Positions 55,321 to 64,000 of a stretch of 64,000 bases of DNA are shown here, one piece after another (within the stretch, counting starts at the first letter, position 1; each line of letters opens with the position of its first letter). The DNA lies in the NCBI RefSeq assembly GCF_016820635.1, contig NZ_WSFU01000119.1, forward strand, positions 62,001 through 126,000. Direction: 5' to 3'. The position numbers were made by a program, and so were the translations under genes. Source of the stretch: Anaeromonas gelatinilytica. Its GTDB lineage: Bacteria > Bacillota > Clostridia > Tissierellales > SIT17. A model generated the notes under the pieces. The model did no database searches. It saw only the letters and a program-made list of their open reading frames with translations, and was not told where the DNA came from.

Positions 55321-55349
55321 AGTATATATTATTACTATTTATTTTTCAA
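55321..55349 (-). promoter_or_regulatory. Predicted sigma-A promoter of the fapR-fabF operon
   Basis: TTGAAA and TATACT are separated by exactly 17 bases on the minus strand, near the ideal vegetative promoter. It lies upstream of the FapR operator and about 50 bases before the fapR start. Confidence 0.85.
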
Positions 55350-55432
55350 GTACTAATTTCATTTTATATATATTATAATGCATCTAAACATTTAAAATTA
55401 CATAAGTATATTATATCAAATATTTCTATAAA

Positions 55433-55462
55433 AAAAAGATAGTGCAATTACACTATCTTTTT
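55433..55462 (-). terminator. Intrinsic terminator after rpmF
   Basis: A perfect 12-bp stem, AAAAAGATAGTG with CACTATCTTTTT, and a six-base loop, with T residues following on the minus strand. It overlaps the rpmF stop codon and ends the yceD-rpmF unit before the fapR promoter region. The 36 bases beyond it are very AT-rich. Confidence 0.88.
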
Positions 55463-55640
55463 AGTTAACTTCCTTAACCTCTTTATTTTTGTAGTAACCA
55501 CAAGAAGGACATACTCTATGTGGTAATTTTGGTTCATGGCATTGTGGGCATTCCATTATATTTGGTTTTACTGCTTTAGAATTTGCTGATCTTCTTTTAT
55601 CTCTTCTTGATTTTGATGTTTTACGCTTCGGTACTGCCAT
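55461..55640 (-). CDS. rpmF: 50S ribosomal protein L32
   Basis: A 59-residue zinc-ribbon ribosomal protein. The opening [20 protein letters not shown] is invariant in the family, and the four Cys of the zinc-binding form are present ([20 protein letters not shown]). The ATG at 55640 follows GGAGGTGT. It lies 16 bases after yceD, as in most bacteria. Confidence 0.97.
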   Translation of the reverse strand: MAVPKRKTSKSRRDKRRSANSKAVKPNIMECPQCHEPKLPHRVCPSCGYYKNKEVKEVN

Positions 55641-55656
55641 TAAAAACACCTCCTTA

Positions 55657-56160
55657 TTAATCCATTAATTCTTTCAGTTTAGCCAACCGAGGATCAATAT
55701 TATCATCTTCACAATTGCATTGACCTTCATTTAAATCATTTCCACATTGTGGACATATTCCTTTGCAATTTTCATCACAAATGGTCTTCATTGGTATAGA
55801 AAGTAATATTGAAGATATAATTGGTTTAGTTAAGTCTATAGTATATTCAGATGCTTTGATAATTTCCTCATCAAACGGAATTTCCTCATCTTCTTCAATT
55901 TGAATTCTATATTGAAGATTAGCTTCTTCCTCTACAATAAGTTCTTTTAAACATCTAGAACAATTAGTCTCAAACTCAAAATAAACTTTAGCTTCTAAAT
56001 AAATGCCATCATCAGTATTATAAATACCTCCATTTATTTTTATAGGTTTAGTTAATTTAATATTATTTTCCTCAGTTTCAATCTCATTAATTTCAATTGT
56101 ACTATCAAGATTAATCTGATAATACTTTCCAACTATAAGATTAGATAGGTCAATCTTCAT
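55657..56160 (-). CDS. yceD: YceD family protein (DUF177)
   Basis: A DUF177 protein, which in most bacteria and plants precedes rpmF and is linked to 23S rRNA processing. The sequence contains the central [20 protein letters not shown] and the C-terminal zinc-binding part with a CxxxCxxxC.C pattern ([13 protein letters not shown]). Length about 167. The ATG at 56160 follows GAGGTG; a GTG three codons earlier overlaps the ribosome site. Confidence 0.9.
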   Translation of the reverse strand: MKIDLSNLIVGKYYQINLDSTIEINEIETEENNIKLTKPIKINGGIYNTDDGIYLEAKVYFEFETNCSRCLKELIVEEEANLQYRIQIEEDEEIPFDEEIIKASEYTIDLTKPIISSILLSIPMKTICDENCKGICPQCGNDLNEGQCNCEDDNIDPRLAKLKELMD

Positions 56161-56190
56161 ATTATTCACCTCTTATCGTGACTAAACTTT

Positions 56191-56219
56191 ATTATATTAA
56201 CTAATAATATTTTTGTCAA
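56191..56219 (-). promoter_or_regulatory. Predicted sigma-A promoter of yceD-rpmF
   Basis: TTGACA and TATAAT, both perfect, are separated by exactly 17 bases on the minus strand, about 30 bases before the yceD start. This is the best vegetative promoter in the window. Confidence 0.92.
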
Positions 56220-56272
56220 GTTTTTTTGTTGACAGACCCGTAAAAATACATATTACAATTTATTATTTTTCC

Positions 56273-57463
56273 TTATATTAAATTTTTAGTATCTCTAGCA
56301 ATCATTAATTCTTCATTCGTAGGTATAAGAAGAACTTTAACTTTTGAATCTGAACTACTTATTACAGTTTCTTTTCCTCTTACATTATTATTATCATCAT
56401 CAATTTCTACACCCATAAAATCTAATCCTTTGCAAATTGACTTTCTTGTTTCTGGTGCATTCTCACCTAAACCAGCAGTAAATACAATGACATCAACTCC
56501 ACCCATAATAGCTGCATATGCACCAATATATTTTTTAACTCTACTTTTAAATTTATCTAAAGCCAATTGAGCTCTTTCATTTCCTTGAGAAGCAGCATCT
56601 TCTATATCTCTAAAGTCACTACTTACTCCTGATATTCCTAAAACACCCGATTTTTTATTCAATAAGTTATTTACTTCATCAATACTCATATTCTCTTTTT
56701 CCATTATATATGAAATAATAGCTGGATCCATGTCACCACTTCTAGTCCCCATTACTAAACCTTCTAATGGAGTAAATCCCATACTAGTATCAATAGATTT
56801 TCCATTTTTTACAGCAGATAGACTAGCTCCATTTCCTAAATGACATGTTACTATCTTTAAACCTTCTAAATCCTTATCTAACATATCTGCTGCCTTTTGT
56901 GACACATATTTATGAGACGTACCATGGAAACCATATCTTCTAATACCATATTTTTCATATAATTCATAAGGAAGAGCATAAATATATGTAGACCTTTCCA
57001 TACTTTGATGAAATGCAGTATCAAACACAGCCACCATTGGAGTATTTGGCATTAATTCTTGACACGCTTTTATCCCCATAATATTTGGTGGATTATGTAA
57101 TGGTGCTATATCTGAACATTCATCAATAGTTTTTAACACTTCATCACCTATTATTACAGAATCTGAAAATTTTTCTCCTCCATGTACAACTCTATGTCCT
57201 ACAGCACTAATCTCATCCATAGATTTAATAGCCCCATGATTTTCATTTACCAACGCTTCTAGAACTAATCCTATAGCCTTTTTATGATCATCCATCGGTT
57301 GCTCTATTAACACTTCTTCTTTTCCCGTAGATTTATGCTTTATTCTAGAACCTTCAATTCCTATTCTTTCTGCTAAACCCTTTGCCAATACTTCTTCATT
57401 TGTCATATCAATTAACTGATATTTAAGTGAAGAACTACCACAATTAACTACTAATATTTTCAT
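56273..57463 (-). CDS. ackA: Acetate kinase
   Basis: AckA interconverts acetyl phosphate plus ADP and acetate plus ATP, the usual ATP-yielding end step in acetate-forming anaerobes. The start [20 protein letters not shown] is typical, with [35 protein letters not shown], and [15 protein letters not shown] as further family marks. About 396 residues. The ATG at 57463 lies six bases after AGGAGG; earlier open codons overlap this site. No phosphotransacetylase gene is in the window. The genes tmcAL and ackA run away from each other. Confidence 0.96.
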   Translation of the reverse strand: MKILVVNCGSSSLKYQLIDMTNEEVLAKGLAERIGIEGSRIKHKSTGKEEVLIEQPMDDHKKAIGLVLEALVNENHGAIKSMDEISAVGHRVVHGGEKFSDSVIIGDEVLKTIDECSDIAPLHNPPNIMGIKACQELMPNTPMVAVFDTAFHQSMERSTYIYALPYELYEKYGIRRYGFHGTSHKYVSQKAADMLDKDLEGLKIVTCHLGNGASLSAVKNGKSIDTSMGFTPLEGLVMGTRSGDMDPAIISYIMEKENMSIDEVNNLLNKKSGVLGISGVSSDFRDIEDAASQGNERAQLALDKFKSRVKKYIGAYAAIMGGVDVIVFTAGLGENAPETRKSICKGLDFMGVEIDDDNNNVRGKETVISSSDSKVKVLLIPTNEELMIARDTKNLI

Positions 57464-57575
57464 TTTCATCCTCCTAGCTACATATTCTAACATATTAATG
57501 TTATTATAATTCCTTTAAAAAATCAACTATATATACTATATCAAATTAAAAAAACATATAATTTCTTATTATAAT

Positions 57576-57605
57576 TTGATTATTAAATATAATACTATGT
57601 ATAAT
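57576..57605 (+). promoter_or_regulatory. Predicted promoter of tmcAL
   Basis: TTGATT and TATAAT lie 18 bases apart on the plus strand, about 45 bases before the tmcAL start. The -10 box is perfect. The surrounding DNA is very AT-rich, so the assignment is moderate. Confidence 0.5.
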
Positions 57606-57648
57606 ATTATTAACAATTATTACTTTTTAAAATATTAGGAGGTTATAT

Positions 57649-58869
57649 ATGAATATTGTAGGATTAATTACAGAATATAATCCTTTCCATAATGGCCATA
57701 AATATCATTTAAAACAATCCAAACATGAAACAAAATGTGATTATAGTATTTCTATAATGAGCGGAAATTTTGTTCAAAGAGGAGAACCTGCTATTATTGA
57801 TAAATGGCATAGAGCAAAAATGGCAATAGATTCAGGAGTAGATTTAGTATTAGAGTTACCTACTATTTATTCAACTATGAGTGCAGAATTTTTTGCCTAT
57901 GGAGCAGTAAGATTATTAAATGAATTAAATGTTGTAGATTTTATTTCTTTTGGAAGTGAAACCAATAATATAAAATCTTTTGATAAAATTGCTAATATAT
58001 TAATTAATGAAACTCCTATTTTCAAAGATACTATAAAATATCATTTGAACAAAGGATTATCTTACCCTAAAGCTCGAGCTAAAACATTAAAGAAAATACT
58101 TAATGATACTAAAATAATAAATATCCTAAATAATCCAAATAATATATTAGCCATAGAATATATGAAAGCTTTAAAAATTCTAAATAGTTCAATAAAACCT
58201 CATTCAGTTCAAAGAATAGGTGCAGGATATCATGATATTAATTTAAGTGAAAATATATCCAGTGCTACAGGAATACGTAATTCATTATTAAAAAATAATA
58301 TTCTAACACAAGATTTAATTAATAATTTACCTAAATCTAGCAGAAAATATATAAATGAATATCTTAAAAAATATAGTAATTTTAATACCTTAGCTAATTA
58401 TAATGATATATTATTATATAAACTACGTACTATAAATCCTAAAACTATGAAAAAATTTTTTGATATTGAAGATGGATTAGAAAATCGAATTATAGAAGAA
58501 GCTAACAAATCTGATAATATTATTTCTATTATCAATTCAGTTAAAACAAAAAGATATGCTTATACACGATTACAACGAATTCTTATACATATTCTATTAG
58601 ATATAAAGTTTGAAAAAGAACATATATTAAACTTCCCACTTTATGCTAGAATATTAGGGGCTAATTCAAAAGGATTTAAAATATTAAATGAAATAAAAAA
58701 CAACTCAAATATTTCTATAATCAATAAAGTAGCCCATTACAAAAAGAAAAATCCTATTTTTTATTTAGATATACAAGCTTCAAACATCTATTTTTTAGGA
58801 ACAAAAAATACCACTAAAATAAAAAATAACTTTGATTATCATATATCTCCTTATATAAAAACTATCTAA
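57649..58869 (+). CDS. tmcAL: tRNA(Met) cytidine acetate ligase TmcAL
   Basis: TmcAL makes N4-acetylcytidine at the wobble position of elongator tRNA-Met, using acetate and ATP. The sequence opens MNIVGLITEYNPFHNGHKYH; the NPFHNGHKYHL part is the HIGH-like nucleotide-binding motif, and the following SIMSGNFVQRGEPAIIDKWH and ELPTIYSTMSAEFFAYGAV match the family. Length 406. AGGAGG precedes the ATG. It lies back-to-back with ackA, so acetate formation and acetate use are adjacent. Confidence 0.93.
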   Translation: MNIVGLITEYNPFHNGHKYHLKQSKHETKCDYSISIMSGNFVQRGEPAIIDKWHRAKMAIDSGVDLVLELPTIYSTMSAEFFAYGAVRLLNELNVVDFISFGSETNNIKSFDKIANILINETPIFKDTIKYHLNKGLSYPKARAKTLKKILNDTKIINILNNPNNILAIEYMKALKILNSSIKPHSVQRIGAGYHDINLSENISSATGIRNSLLKNNILTQDLINNLPKSSRKYINEYLKKYSNFNTLANYNDILLYKLRTINPKTMKKFFDIEDGLENRIIEEANKSDNIISIINSVKTKRYAYTRLQRILIHILLDIKFEKEHILNFPLYARILGANSKGFKILNEIKNNSNISIINKVAHYKKKNPIFYLDIQASNIYFLGTKNTTKIKNNFDYHISPYIKTI

Positions 58870-58892
58870 GAATTAATTCTTAGATAGTTTTT
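58857..58892 (+). terminator. Intrinsic terminator after tmcAL
   Basis: A perfect hairpin with 15-bp arms (AAAACTATCTAAGAA with TTCTTAGATAGTTTT) and a four-base loop, followed by T residues. The tmcAL stop codon is inside it. It separates tmcAL from ylbJ. Confidence 0.85.
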
Positions 58893-58960
58893 ATATGTAG
58901 TATAACATAATAAAAAGTACAATTAAATATAATATATTAGAACATATACGGAGGTCTATA

Positions 58961-60232
58961 ATGAATTATATATTATATTTGATTTTATTTATTATACTCA
59001 TCATTTTAATAAAAAAACTAGTAAAATATAAACTTAATATTAAAGGATTAATATTTCCAATTCTTTTTCTATTTTTAATGACATTAATAATATTAAATCC
59101 TAAAAATTCTCTAAATGCAGCTTTGATTGGTGTAGATATTTGGTTTTTTACAGTATTACCTTCTCTCCTTCCTTTTTTTATACTTTCTGAAATAACAATT
59201 AGATTAGGAATAGTAAAATTTATAGGATCTTTAATGAGTCCATTTATGCTTCCAATTTTTAACGTACCAGGAGAAGGTGCTTTTATATTTACTATGAGTA
59301 TAACATCTGGATATCCTATAGGTGCAAAATTAATTTCAAGACTTAGATTGGAAAATAAAATCACACAAACTGAAGCTCAAAGATTAGCTTCTTTTTGTTC
59401 CACCTCAGGACCTTTATTTATGATTGGTGCAGTAGCAATTGGTATGTTTAATGATGAAAGTTTAGGCTTTATAATTGCCTTATCTCACTATTTAGGAGCT
59501 ATAACCGTTGGATTATTATTTAGATTTTTTAAATATAAAAATAATTCATTTTTTCAAAATTATAGATATAAAAAAATGGTAAAAGCATCTTATAATGAAT
59601 TAATTGAAAAAAAGAATATTGGTTCTATTATGTCTAAATCCGTTGAGAATGCTATGAATACAATTCTAGTTGTAGGTGGATTTATAATATTTTATTCTGT
59701 TTTTATTGAAGTTTTTAATTCATTGAATTTTATACCTTTAACAAATATTTTTTTATCTAACATAGGACTTAATATAGATGTAAATATTATTAAAGGTTTT
59801 GTCTTTGGACTCATTGAAATTACAAATGGTTGTAAAATACTATCTGAATCCTTTACTAATAATAATCTATTAGTAATTAGTTTAGTAAGTATATTAATCG
59901 GATGGAGTGGTCTATCTATTCATAGTCAATCAATAACCTTTTTTTCTAAGACAGATATTAATAATAAAATATACTTATTTTCTAAAATTCTTCATGGTAT
60001 ATTTTCAGGTATAATTACAATAATATTATATAAAATACCAATTATAAAATCTGTTAATGTATTTAATCAATCTATTTCAAAAAAAACAAATAATTATTAC
60101 TTTAGAAATTTCTTTGATACTTTTTATATTTCTTTTAAATTAATCTTATTTATTATTCTACTACTTTTAATTTTATCTATTATCTCAAAAATACTTTATG
60201 ATATCTATAAATATATTATAAAAAGGACCTAA
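58961..60232 (+). CDS. ylbJ: Sporulation integral membrane protein YlbJ
   Basis: YlbJ is a membrane protein of the nucleoside-recognition/Gate family needed for sporulation in Bacillus. About ten hydrophobic segments are visible over 423 residues. The family marks WFFTVLPSLLPFFILSEITI, TSGYPIGAKLISRLRLENKI, LASFCSTSGPLFMIGAVAIG, and SGLSIHSQSITFF are present. CGGAGG precedes the ATG. The gene is strong support for a spore-forming ancestor; I could not identify a sporulation-sigma promoter with confidence. Confidence 0.92.
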   Translation: MNYILYLILFIILIILIKKLVKYKLNIKGLIFPILFLFLMTLIILNPKNSLNAALIGVDIWFFTVLPSLLPFFILSEITIRLGIVKFIGSLMSPFMLPIFNVPGEGAFIFTMSITSGYPIGAKLISRLRLENKITQTEAQRLASFCSTSGPLFMIGAVAIGMFNDESLGFIIALSHYLGAITVGLLFRFFKYKNNSFFQNYRYKKMVKASYNELIEKKNIGSIMSKSVENAMNTILVVGGFIIFYSVFIEVFNSLNFIPLTNIFLSNIGLNIDVNIIKGFVFGLIEITNGCKILSESFTNNNLLVISLVSILIGWSGLSIHSQSITFFSKTDINNKIYLFSKILHGIFSGIITIILYKIPIIKSVNVFNQSISKKTNNYYFRNFFDTFYISFKLILFIILLLLILSIISKILYDIYKYIIKRT

Positions 60233-60247
60233 ATAAATAGGTCCTTT
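60222..60247. terminator. Bidirectional intrinsic terminator between ylbJ and the coiled-coil gene
   Basis: A nine-bp stem (AAAGGACCT with AGGTCCTTT) and an eight-base loop. T residues follow it on the minus strand, fewer on the plus strand. The stop codons of both converging genes lie in it, so one hairpin serves both transcripts. Confidence 0.82.
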
Positions 60248-60710
60248 ACATCTCACTCAACTCATTTCTATTTTCTTCTAATGTTTTAATCAGTGTTCCT
60301 ATTTCTTTTTCAAAAGATGCTAATTCTCCTTGAACTGTTTTTAATAATTCATCAGCATACTCTTTAGCACCTAATCGTATATCTTTTGCATTATTTTGTG
60401 CCTTTGAAATTATCTCATCTGACCTTTCTTTTGCTTTTTTAGTTATTTCATCATTCTCTATCATTTCCTCTATATGTAACTTAGCTTCATTTATAATTGT
60501 TTCCGATTCTTTTTGTGCTTCAGCCAATATTCTTTGTCTTTCTTCTCTAATCCATTCTGCCTGTTTAATTTCATCTGGCAATTTAATTCTTATTTCCTTT
60601 ATTATTTCCAATAATTCATGTCTATCAACTAGAGATTTACCTGATAAAGGTATTGTTGAACTTTCTTCTAAAATATCTTCAATCTCATTTAATAATTTTA
60701 ATAAATCCAT
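60246..60710 (-). CDS. Coiled-coil protein of unknown function, downstream of coaD
   Basis: A 154-residue, strongly charged protein. Residues about 45-150 are helical and rich in Glu, Lys, Ala and Ile, with a long coiled coil (RILAEAQKESETIINEAKLH) that resembles ATP-synthase stalk or DivIVA-like proteins. Clostridial genomes often place such a protein, labelled simply ATPase or hypothetical, beside coaD and ylbJ. No catalytic motif is visible. It begins three bases before the coaD stop in an operon with rsmD and coaD. Confidence 0.7.
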   Translation of the reverse strand: MDLLKLLNEIEDILEESSTIPLSGKSLVDRHELLEIIKEIRIKLPDEIKQAEWIREERQRILAEAQKESETIINEAKLHIEEMIENDEITKKAKERSDEIISKAQNNAKDIRLGAKEYADELLKTVQGELASFEKEIGTLIKTLEENRNELSEM

Positions 60711-60713
60711 TTA

Positions 60714-61193
60714 TTATTCCTCCTTTATTTTTTCATTTATAGCTTTTTCTACTATATTAGGTACTAATTGTTTTATATCTCCATTAAATCTAGCAACTTC
60801 TTTTACTACACTTGAACTTACAAAAGAATATTTATTGCTTGTCATCAAAAAAATTGTTTCTATATTTTTATCAAGCATTGAATTGGTATGAGCCATTTGA
60901 AATTCATATTCAAAATCTGAAATAGCTCTTAAACCTTTTATTATAATTGAAACATCTTTTTCTTCTGCATAATCAATTAATAATCCTGTAAAACTATCGA
61001 TCATTACATTATTTATATCTTCAGTAGTTTTCTTTAATAATTCTACTCTTTCCTTCACATCAAACATTGATTTTTTTGATGGATTATTAAGTACAGTCAC
61101 TATAATTTTATCAAATTTTTTACTGGCTCTCTTTATGATATCTAAATGTCCATATGTAACTGGATCAAAACTGCCTGGATATATTACTGTCAT
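60714..61193 (-). CDS. coaD: Phosphopantetheine adenylyltransferase
   Basis: CoaD makes dephospho-CoA, the fourth step of coenzyme A synthesis. The nucleotidyl-transferase motif TYGH is at about 13-16 ([20 protein letters not shown]), and the rest reads [19 protein letters not shown] and [18 protein letters not shown], as in the family. Length 159. It follows rsmD by four bases. Here rsmD-coaD lie in the common order after recG. Confidence 0.97.
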   Translation of the reverse strand: MTVIYPGSFDPVTYGHLDIIKRASKKFDKIIVTVLNNPSKKSMFDVKERVELLKKTTEDINNVMIDSFTGLLIDYAEEKDVSIIIKGLRAISDFEYEFQMAHTNSMLDKNIETIFLMTSNKYSFVSSSVVKEVARFNGDIKQLVPNIVEKAINEKIKEE

Positions 61194-61197
61194 TTTA

Positions 61198-61749
61198 CTA
61201 CCTCCCTATACTTAAAAAAGAAATACTTGTATCTCCATAATTTCTTGTATTTATATGATATTTACTACTAAATTCACTTAAATCTAGTTTTTTTTCATGT
61301 TCTACAATTACCAAAGCATCTTTAGCTAATAAATTATATACATCTATAAAATTTAAAGCCTTTTTAACTAAGTCTTTATTATAAGGAGGATCTAAAAAAA
61401 CATAATTAAATTTTATATTTTTATTTCCTAAAACTCTTAATGCCTTATCATATGTAGTTCTATAGATTTCAGATTTCTTATTTAATTTAGTTTTCTTTAT
61501 ATTTTCTAATATAACTTTGTAACTAGAAATATTAACATCAATAAAATAACATTTTTCTGCTCCTCTACTTAAAAATTCTATTCCTACATTACCACTTCCA
61601 GCAAATAAATCTAATACCAATGAATTACAATCTATATCTCCAATAATATTAAATAAATTTTCTTTTATCCTATCAGTAGTAGGTCTAGTATTCATTCCTT
61701 TAGGAGCCTTTAATTTATGCCCTTTTGCAATTCCTGTTATTACTCTCAA
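61198..61749 (-). CDS. rsmD: 16S rRNA (guanine-966-N2)-methyltransferase
   Basis: RsmD methylates guanine 966 of 16S rRNA. The family opening [20 protein letters not shown] and the SAM-binding [20 protein letters not shown] are present, with the catalytic DPPY set ([10 protein letters not shown]) near residue 120. Length 183. The start is TTG, about seven bases after GGAGG. It is the first gene of a unit with coaD. Confidence 0.95.
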   Translation of the reverse strand: MRVITGIAKGHKLKAPKGMNTRPTTDRIKENLFNIIGDIDCNSLVLDLFAGSGNVGIEFLSRGAEKCYFIDVNISSYKVILENIKKTKLNKKSEIYRTTYDKALRVLGNKNIKFNYVFLDPPYNKDLVKKALNFIDVYNLLAKDALVIVEHEKKLDLSEFSSKYHINTRNYGDTSISFLSIGR

Positions 61750-62057
61750 TTTAATTCCTCCACTGTTTAATAATTTTATTTTAGCATATTATACTTTTAC
61801 TTACAAAGTTTAATTAAAAATTATGAATAATTTTGTTGAAAATAGTGTAAGATAACTAAGTAGTAAAATCTATTCCCCTTTTACTATACCTTCATCTATC
61901 ACTAAACCCTTTCATAACTAAATACTATACGACAAAATCTATTAATATTAATTTAAAGATTTATAAATCAATAAAATAAGGATTTTAAAATAAAGAAAGA
62001 TTATATAATCTTTCTTTATTTTTTTCTCTTTTACTTATTTTAACCAAAATAAATATA
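61750..62057. other. 308-base intergenic region between recG and rsmD
   Basis: The longest gap in the window. It holds the recG terminator at 61987-62022. It also holds an imperfect direct repeat (ATAACTAA to AAAATCTATT) at 61852-61874 and 61914-61943. No reading frame of useful length, tRNA or known riboswitch was seen. A TATAAT-like -10 box lies close to rsmD, but no convincing -35 box pairs with it. Confidence 0.6.
61987..62022. terminator. Palindromic intrinsic terminator after recG
   Basis: A perfect 36-base palindrome, with 18-base arms that begin AAAATAAAGAAAG and end CTTTCTTTATTTT. T residues follow strongly on the plus strand, and the stem itself supplies T residues on the minus strand. 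It lies about 35 bases beyond the recG stop and is the only strong structure in the gap. Confidence 0.75.
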
Positions 62058-64000
62058 TCAATTAATAGATATATTTTTTAATTTTTCATTAATTAATTTA
62101 TCTACTCTATTTCTTATCCTTATATTTTTAGGTAAATTTAACGTAGAATCTTCATGCAAAAGATTTTCTGCAACCTTTTGCGCCATTTTAAGTATTTTTA
62201 TATCAGTAAATATATTTGCTATTTTCAAATCTGGCAATCCATGTTGTCTGGTACCAAAAAACTCTCCAGGTCCTCTTAACTCTAAATCTTTTTCTGAAAT
62301 AACAAAACCGTTCGTTGTTCTTTCCATTATTCTCATTCTTTCCCTAGCAATTTTATTATTACATTCATTTATTAAAATACAAAAAGATTTATATTCCCCT
62401 CTACCAACTCTACCTCTTAGTTGATGTAATTGAGCTAATCCAAATCTTTCAGCATTCATTATCACCATAATATTTGCATTAGGTACATTTACCCCAACTT
62501 CAATAACTGTGGTAGATACCAATATATCAAGCTCCCCATATTTAAATCTATTCATAATATCTTCTTTTTCTGAGGATTTCATTTTCCCATGTAATAATCC
62601 TATTTTATAATTATTTTTATATACTTCATTTATTTCTTCATATATTTCTGTAGCAGATTCTAAATCTAAGCTTTCCGATTCTTCTACTAAAGGACAAACA
62701 ATATAAGCTTGTCTTCCCTCTTCTATCTGTTTTTTAACAAATTCAAATACTCTTGCCTTTGCTCCACTATTAACAGCATAAGTATCTATTTTTTTTCTTC
62801 CTGGTGGTAATTCACCTATTATAGATATATCTAAATCTCCATAAAGAATCATTGCTAAAGTTCTTGGTATTGGAGTAGCAGTCATTACTAACACATCTGG
62901 TGCAATACCTTTATCTGATAATTTTGCTCTTTGTCTTACTCCAAACCTATGTTGTTCATCTGTTATAGCTAATCCTAATCTTTTAAATTCCACACCATCT
63001 TCAATTAATGCATGAGTTCCAACTAAAATATCTATATTACCTTGTTTAGATTCTTGTAAAATTCTTAATTTTTCTTTTGAACTTAAACTTCCCACTAACA
63101 ATTCACATCTAATACCAAAAAATTCTAATAATTTATTAATCTCATCATAATGTTGAGTTGCCAAAATTTCTGTAGGAGCCATCATAACTGATTGATAACC
63201 TGAAACAGTAGATTTCAACATAGCTAATATTGCAATAATAGTTTTCCCTGATCCAACATCACCCTGAACTAACCTATTCATAACTTTAGTAGACTCCATG
63301 TCCTTCTGTATTTCTTTAAACACTTTTAACTGAGCTGAAGTCAGTTTAAAAGGAAGAGTATTAATAAACTCTTTACTTCGATCTTGTATATTAAACTTAA
63401 TTCCTAATTTATTATTTTGCAACTTAGACTTAATTAAAAGTAGACCTAACTGTAATATAAGGAATTCCTCAAAAACTAATCTATATTTAGCACTTTTATA
63501 TGCATCTCTATCAATTGGAAAATGTACATTTTTAAAAGCTTCATCTATAGAAATTAGATTTAATTTTTCTCTCATTGTCAAAGGAAAAATTTCTTCTACT
63601 TGATCTAAATAATTATTAAGACTATATTTAACTATCTTTATCATTTCATTGTTAGAAATCTTGTTAGTCAATGAATATATTGGTACAATACTTCCCACCT
63701 TAGATTTATCATTTCCTTTAGTATATATAGGATTTTGTATTTGGATTTGACCATATGATATATTTACTTTCCCATTTACTTTAATTTTATCTCCAATTTT
63801 AAGATTATTACTGATATAAGATTGGTTAAAATAAACTAAATAAGCCAATCCAGTTTCATCTTTTACAGGTATTTTTGTAATAGTTATACCTTTTTTAGGT
63901 CTTAATGTTACTGCTGAACCAGAAATTTGTACACTTAAAGTAACTTTTTCTCTATTTTCACAATTTCTAATCTTTTTTATACTCTTTCTATCTTCATAAC
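62058..64000 (-). CDS. recG: ATP-dependent DNA helicase RecG (5' end off the window)
   Basis: RecG reverses stalled replication forks and moves Holliday junctions. The frame is open to the right edge, so the start lies outside; the first visible residues include [20 protein letters not shown] from the wedge domain. Seen motifs are [15 protein letters not shown] (Walker A), [14 protein letters not shown] (a DEQH box), TATPIPRTL, and [12 protein letters not shown] (motif VI). About 647 residues are visible. The first in-frame TTG near 63848 is internal, since the same frame continues without a stop upstream of it. Confidence 0.97.
   Translation of the reverse strand, partial: YEDRKSIKKIRNCENREKVTLSVQISGSAVTLRPKKGITITKIPVKDETGLAYLVYFNQSYISNNLKIGDKIKVNGKVNISYGQIQIQNPIYTKGNDKSKVGSIVPIYSLTNKISNNEMIKIVKYSLNNYLDQVEEIFPLTMREKLNLISIDEAFKNVHFPIDRDAYKSAKYRLVFEEFLILQLGLLLIKSKLQNNKLGIKFNIQDRSKEFINTLPFKLTSAQLKVFKEIQKDMESTKVMNRLVQGDVGSGKTIIAILAMLKSTVSGYQSVMMAPTEILATQHYDEINKLLEFFGIRCELLVGSLSSKEKLRILQESKQGNIDILVGTHALIEDGVEFKRLGLAITDEQHRFGVRQRAKLSDKGIAPDVLVMTATPIPRTLAMILYGDLDISIIGELPPGRKKIDTYAVNSGAKARVFEFVKKQIEEGRQAYIVCPLVEESESLDLESATEIYEEINEVYKNNYKIGLLHGKMKSSEKEDIMNRFKYGELDILVSTTVIEVGVNVPNANIMVIMNAERFGLAQLHQLRGRVGRGEYKSFCILINECNNKIARERMRIMERTTNGFVISEKDLELRGPGEFFGTRQHGLPDLKIANIFTDIKILKMAQKVAENLLHEDSTLNLPKNIRIRNRVDKLINEKLKNISIN

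Noticed and set aside
62058-63848. recG read as complete from a TTG at 63848
   Set aside because: The same frame is open to the right edge and encodes normal wedge-domain sequence before that codon, so it is an internal TTG in a partial gene.
1-64000. CRISPR arrays, prophage, insertion sequences, toxin-antitoxin pairs, tRNA or rRNA genes
   Set aside because: None was seen. No regular spaced repeats, transposase or integrase motifs, or cloverleaf-like sequences were found in the intergenic regions, which are mostly short.

Overview
The window is very AT-rich and almost every gene lies on the minus strand. It looks like chromosomal DNA of a motile, spore-forming, anaerobic Gram-positive of the Clostridia/Tissierellia type. 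The pointers are: Bacillus/Clostridium gene order throughout; a FliY-type (CheC+FliN) motor protein; FlhF/FlhG; FabK as the enoyl-ACP reductase; FapR control of lipid synthesis; the sporulation membrane protein YlbJ; and strong GGAGG ribosome sites with frequent TTG or GTG starts. I saw no phage, transposon, CRISPR array, rRNA or tRNA. Species cannot be fixed by reading alone.

Read in the direction of transcription (right to left), the first block is recG (its 5' end lies off the right edge), then rsmD-coaD and a coiled-coil protein. A plus-strand island, tmcAL and ylbJ, interrupts the run and is closed by strong hairpins. ackA follows, then yceD-rpmF behind a near-perfect vegetative promoter. 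Next comes the fatty-acid operon fapR-plsX-fabH-fabK-fabD-fabG-acpP-fabF, with a textbook FapR operator lying over its predicted start point. Then rnc-(radical SAM)-smc-ftsY; ylxM-ffh-rpsP-khpA-rimM-trmD; rplS with its own promoter and a candidate L19 leader; rbgA; rnhB-ylqG-ylqH-yraN; a single plus-strand membrane gene; and comM-dprA-topA-hslV-hslU, closed by a terminator.

The left 26.5 kb is one long motility operon: flgB-flgC-fliE-fliF-fliG-fliH-fliI-fliJ-(MotE-like)-fliK-flgD-(TIGR02530-like)-flgE-swrD-motA-motB-fliL-fliM-fliY-cheY-fliO-fliP-fliQ-fliR-flhB-flhA-flhF-flhG-cheB-cheA-cheW, the last cut by the left edge. It encodes the basal body, export apparatus, hook, stator, switch and chemotaxis core. 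The order is that of the Bacillus fla/che operon with the clostridial additions motAB and the TIGR02530-like gene.

The most interesting signals are these. (1) ylqG-ylqH encodes a FliK-like C-terminal domain next to a free-standing copy of the FlhB cytoplasmic domain, outside the flagellar operon. (2) The MotE-like protein is long and seems to contain repeated MgtE-N-like modules. (3) FlgD is short and carries a recent-looking internal DNA duplication. (4) Several well-formed hairpins sit inside operons (flgE/swrD, acpP/fabF, khpA/rimM) where expression may change. (5) codY, trmFO and xerC are missing from the topA-flgB interval. Most genes are standard housekeeping or motility genes; no wholly new system is evident.
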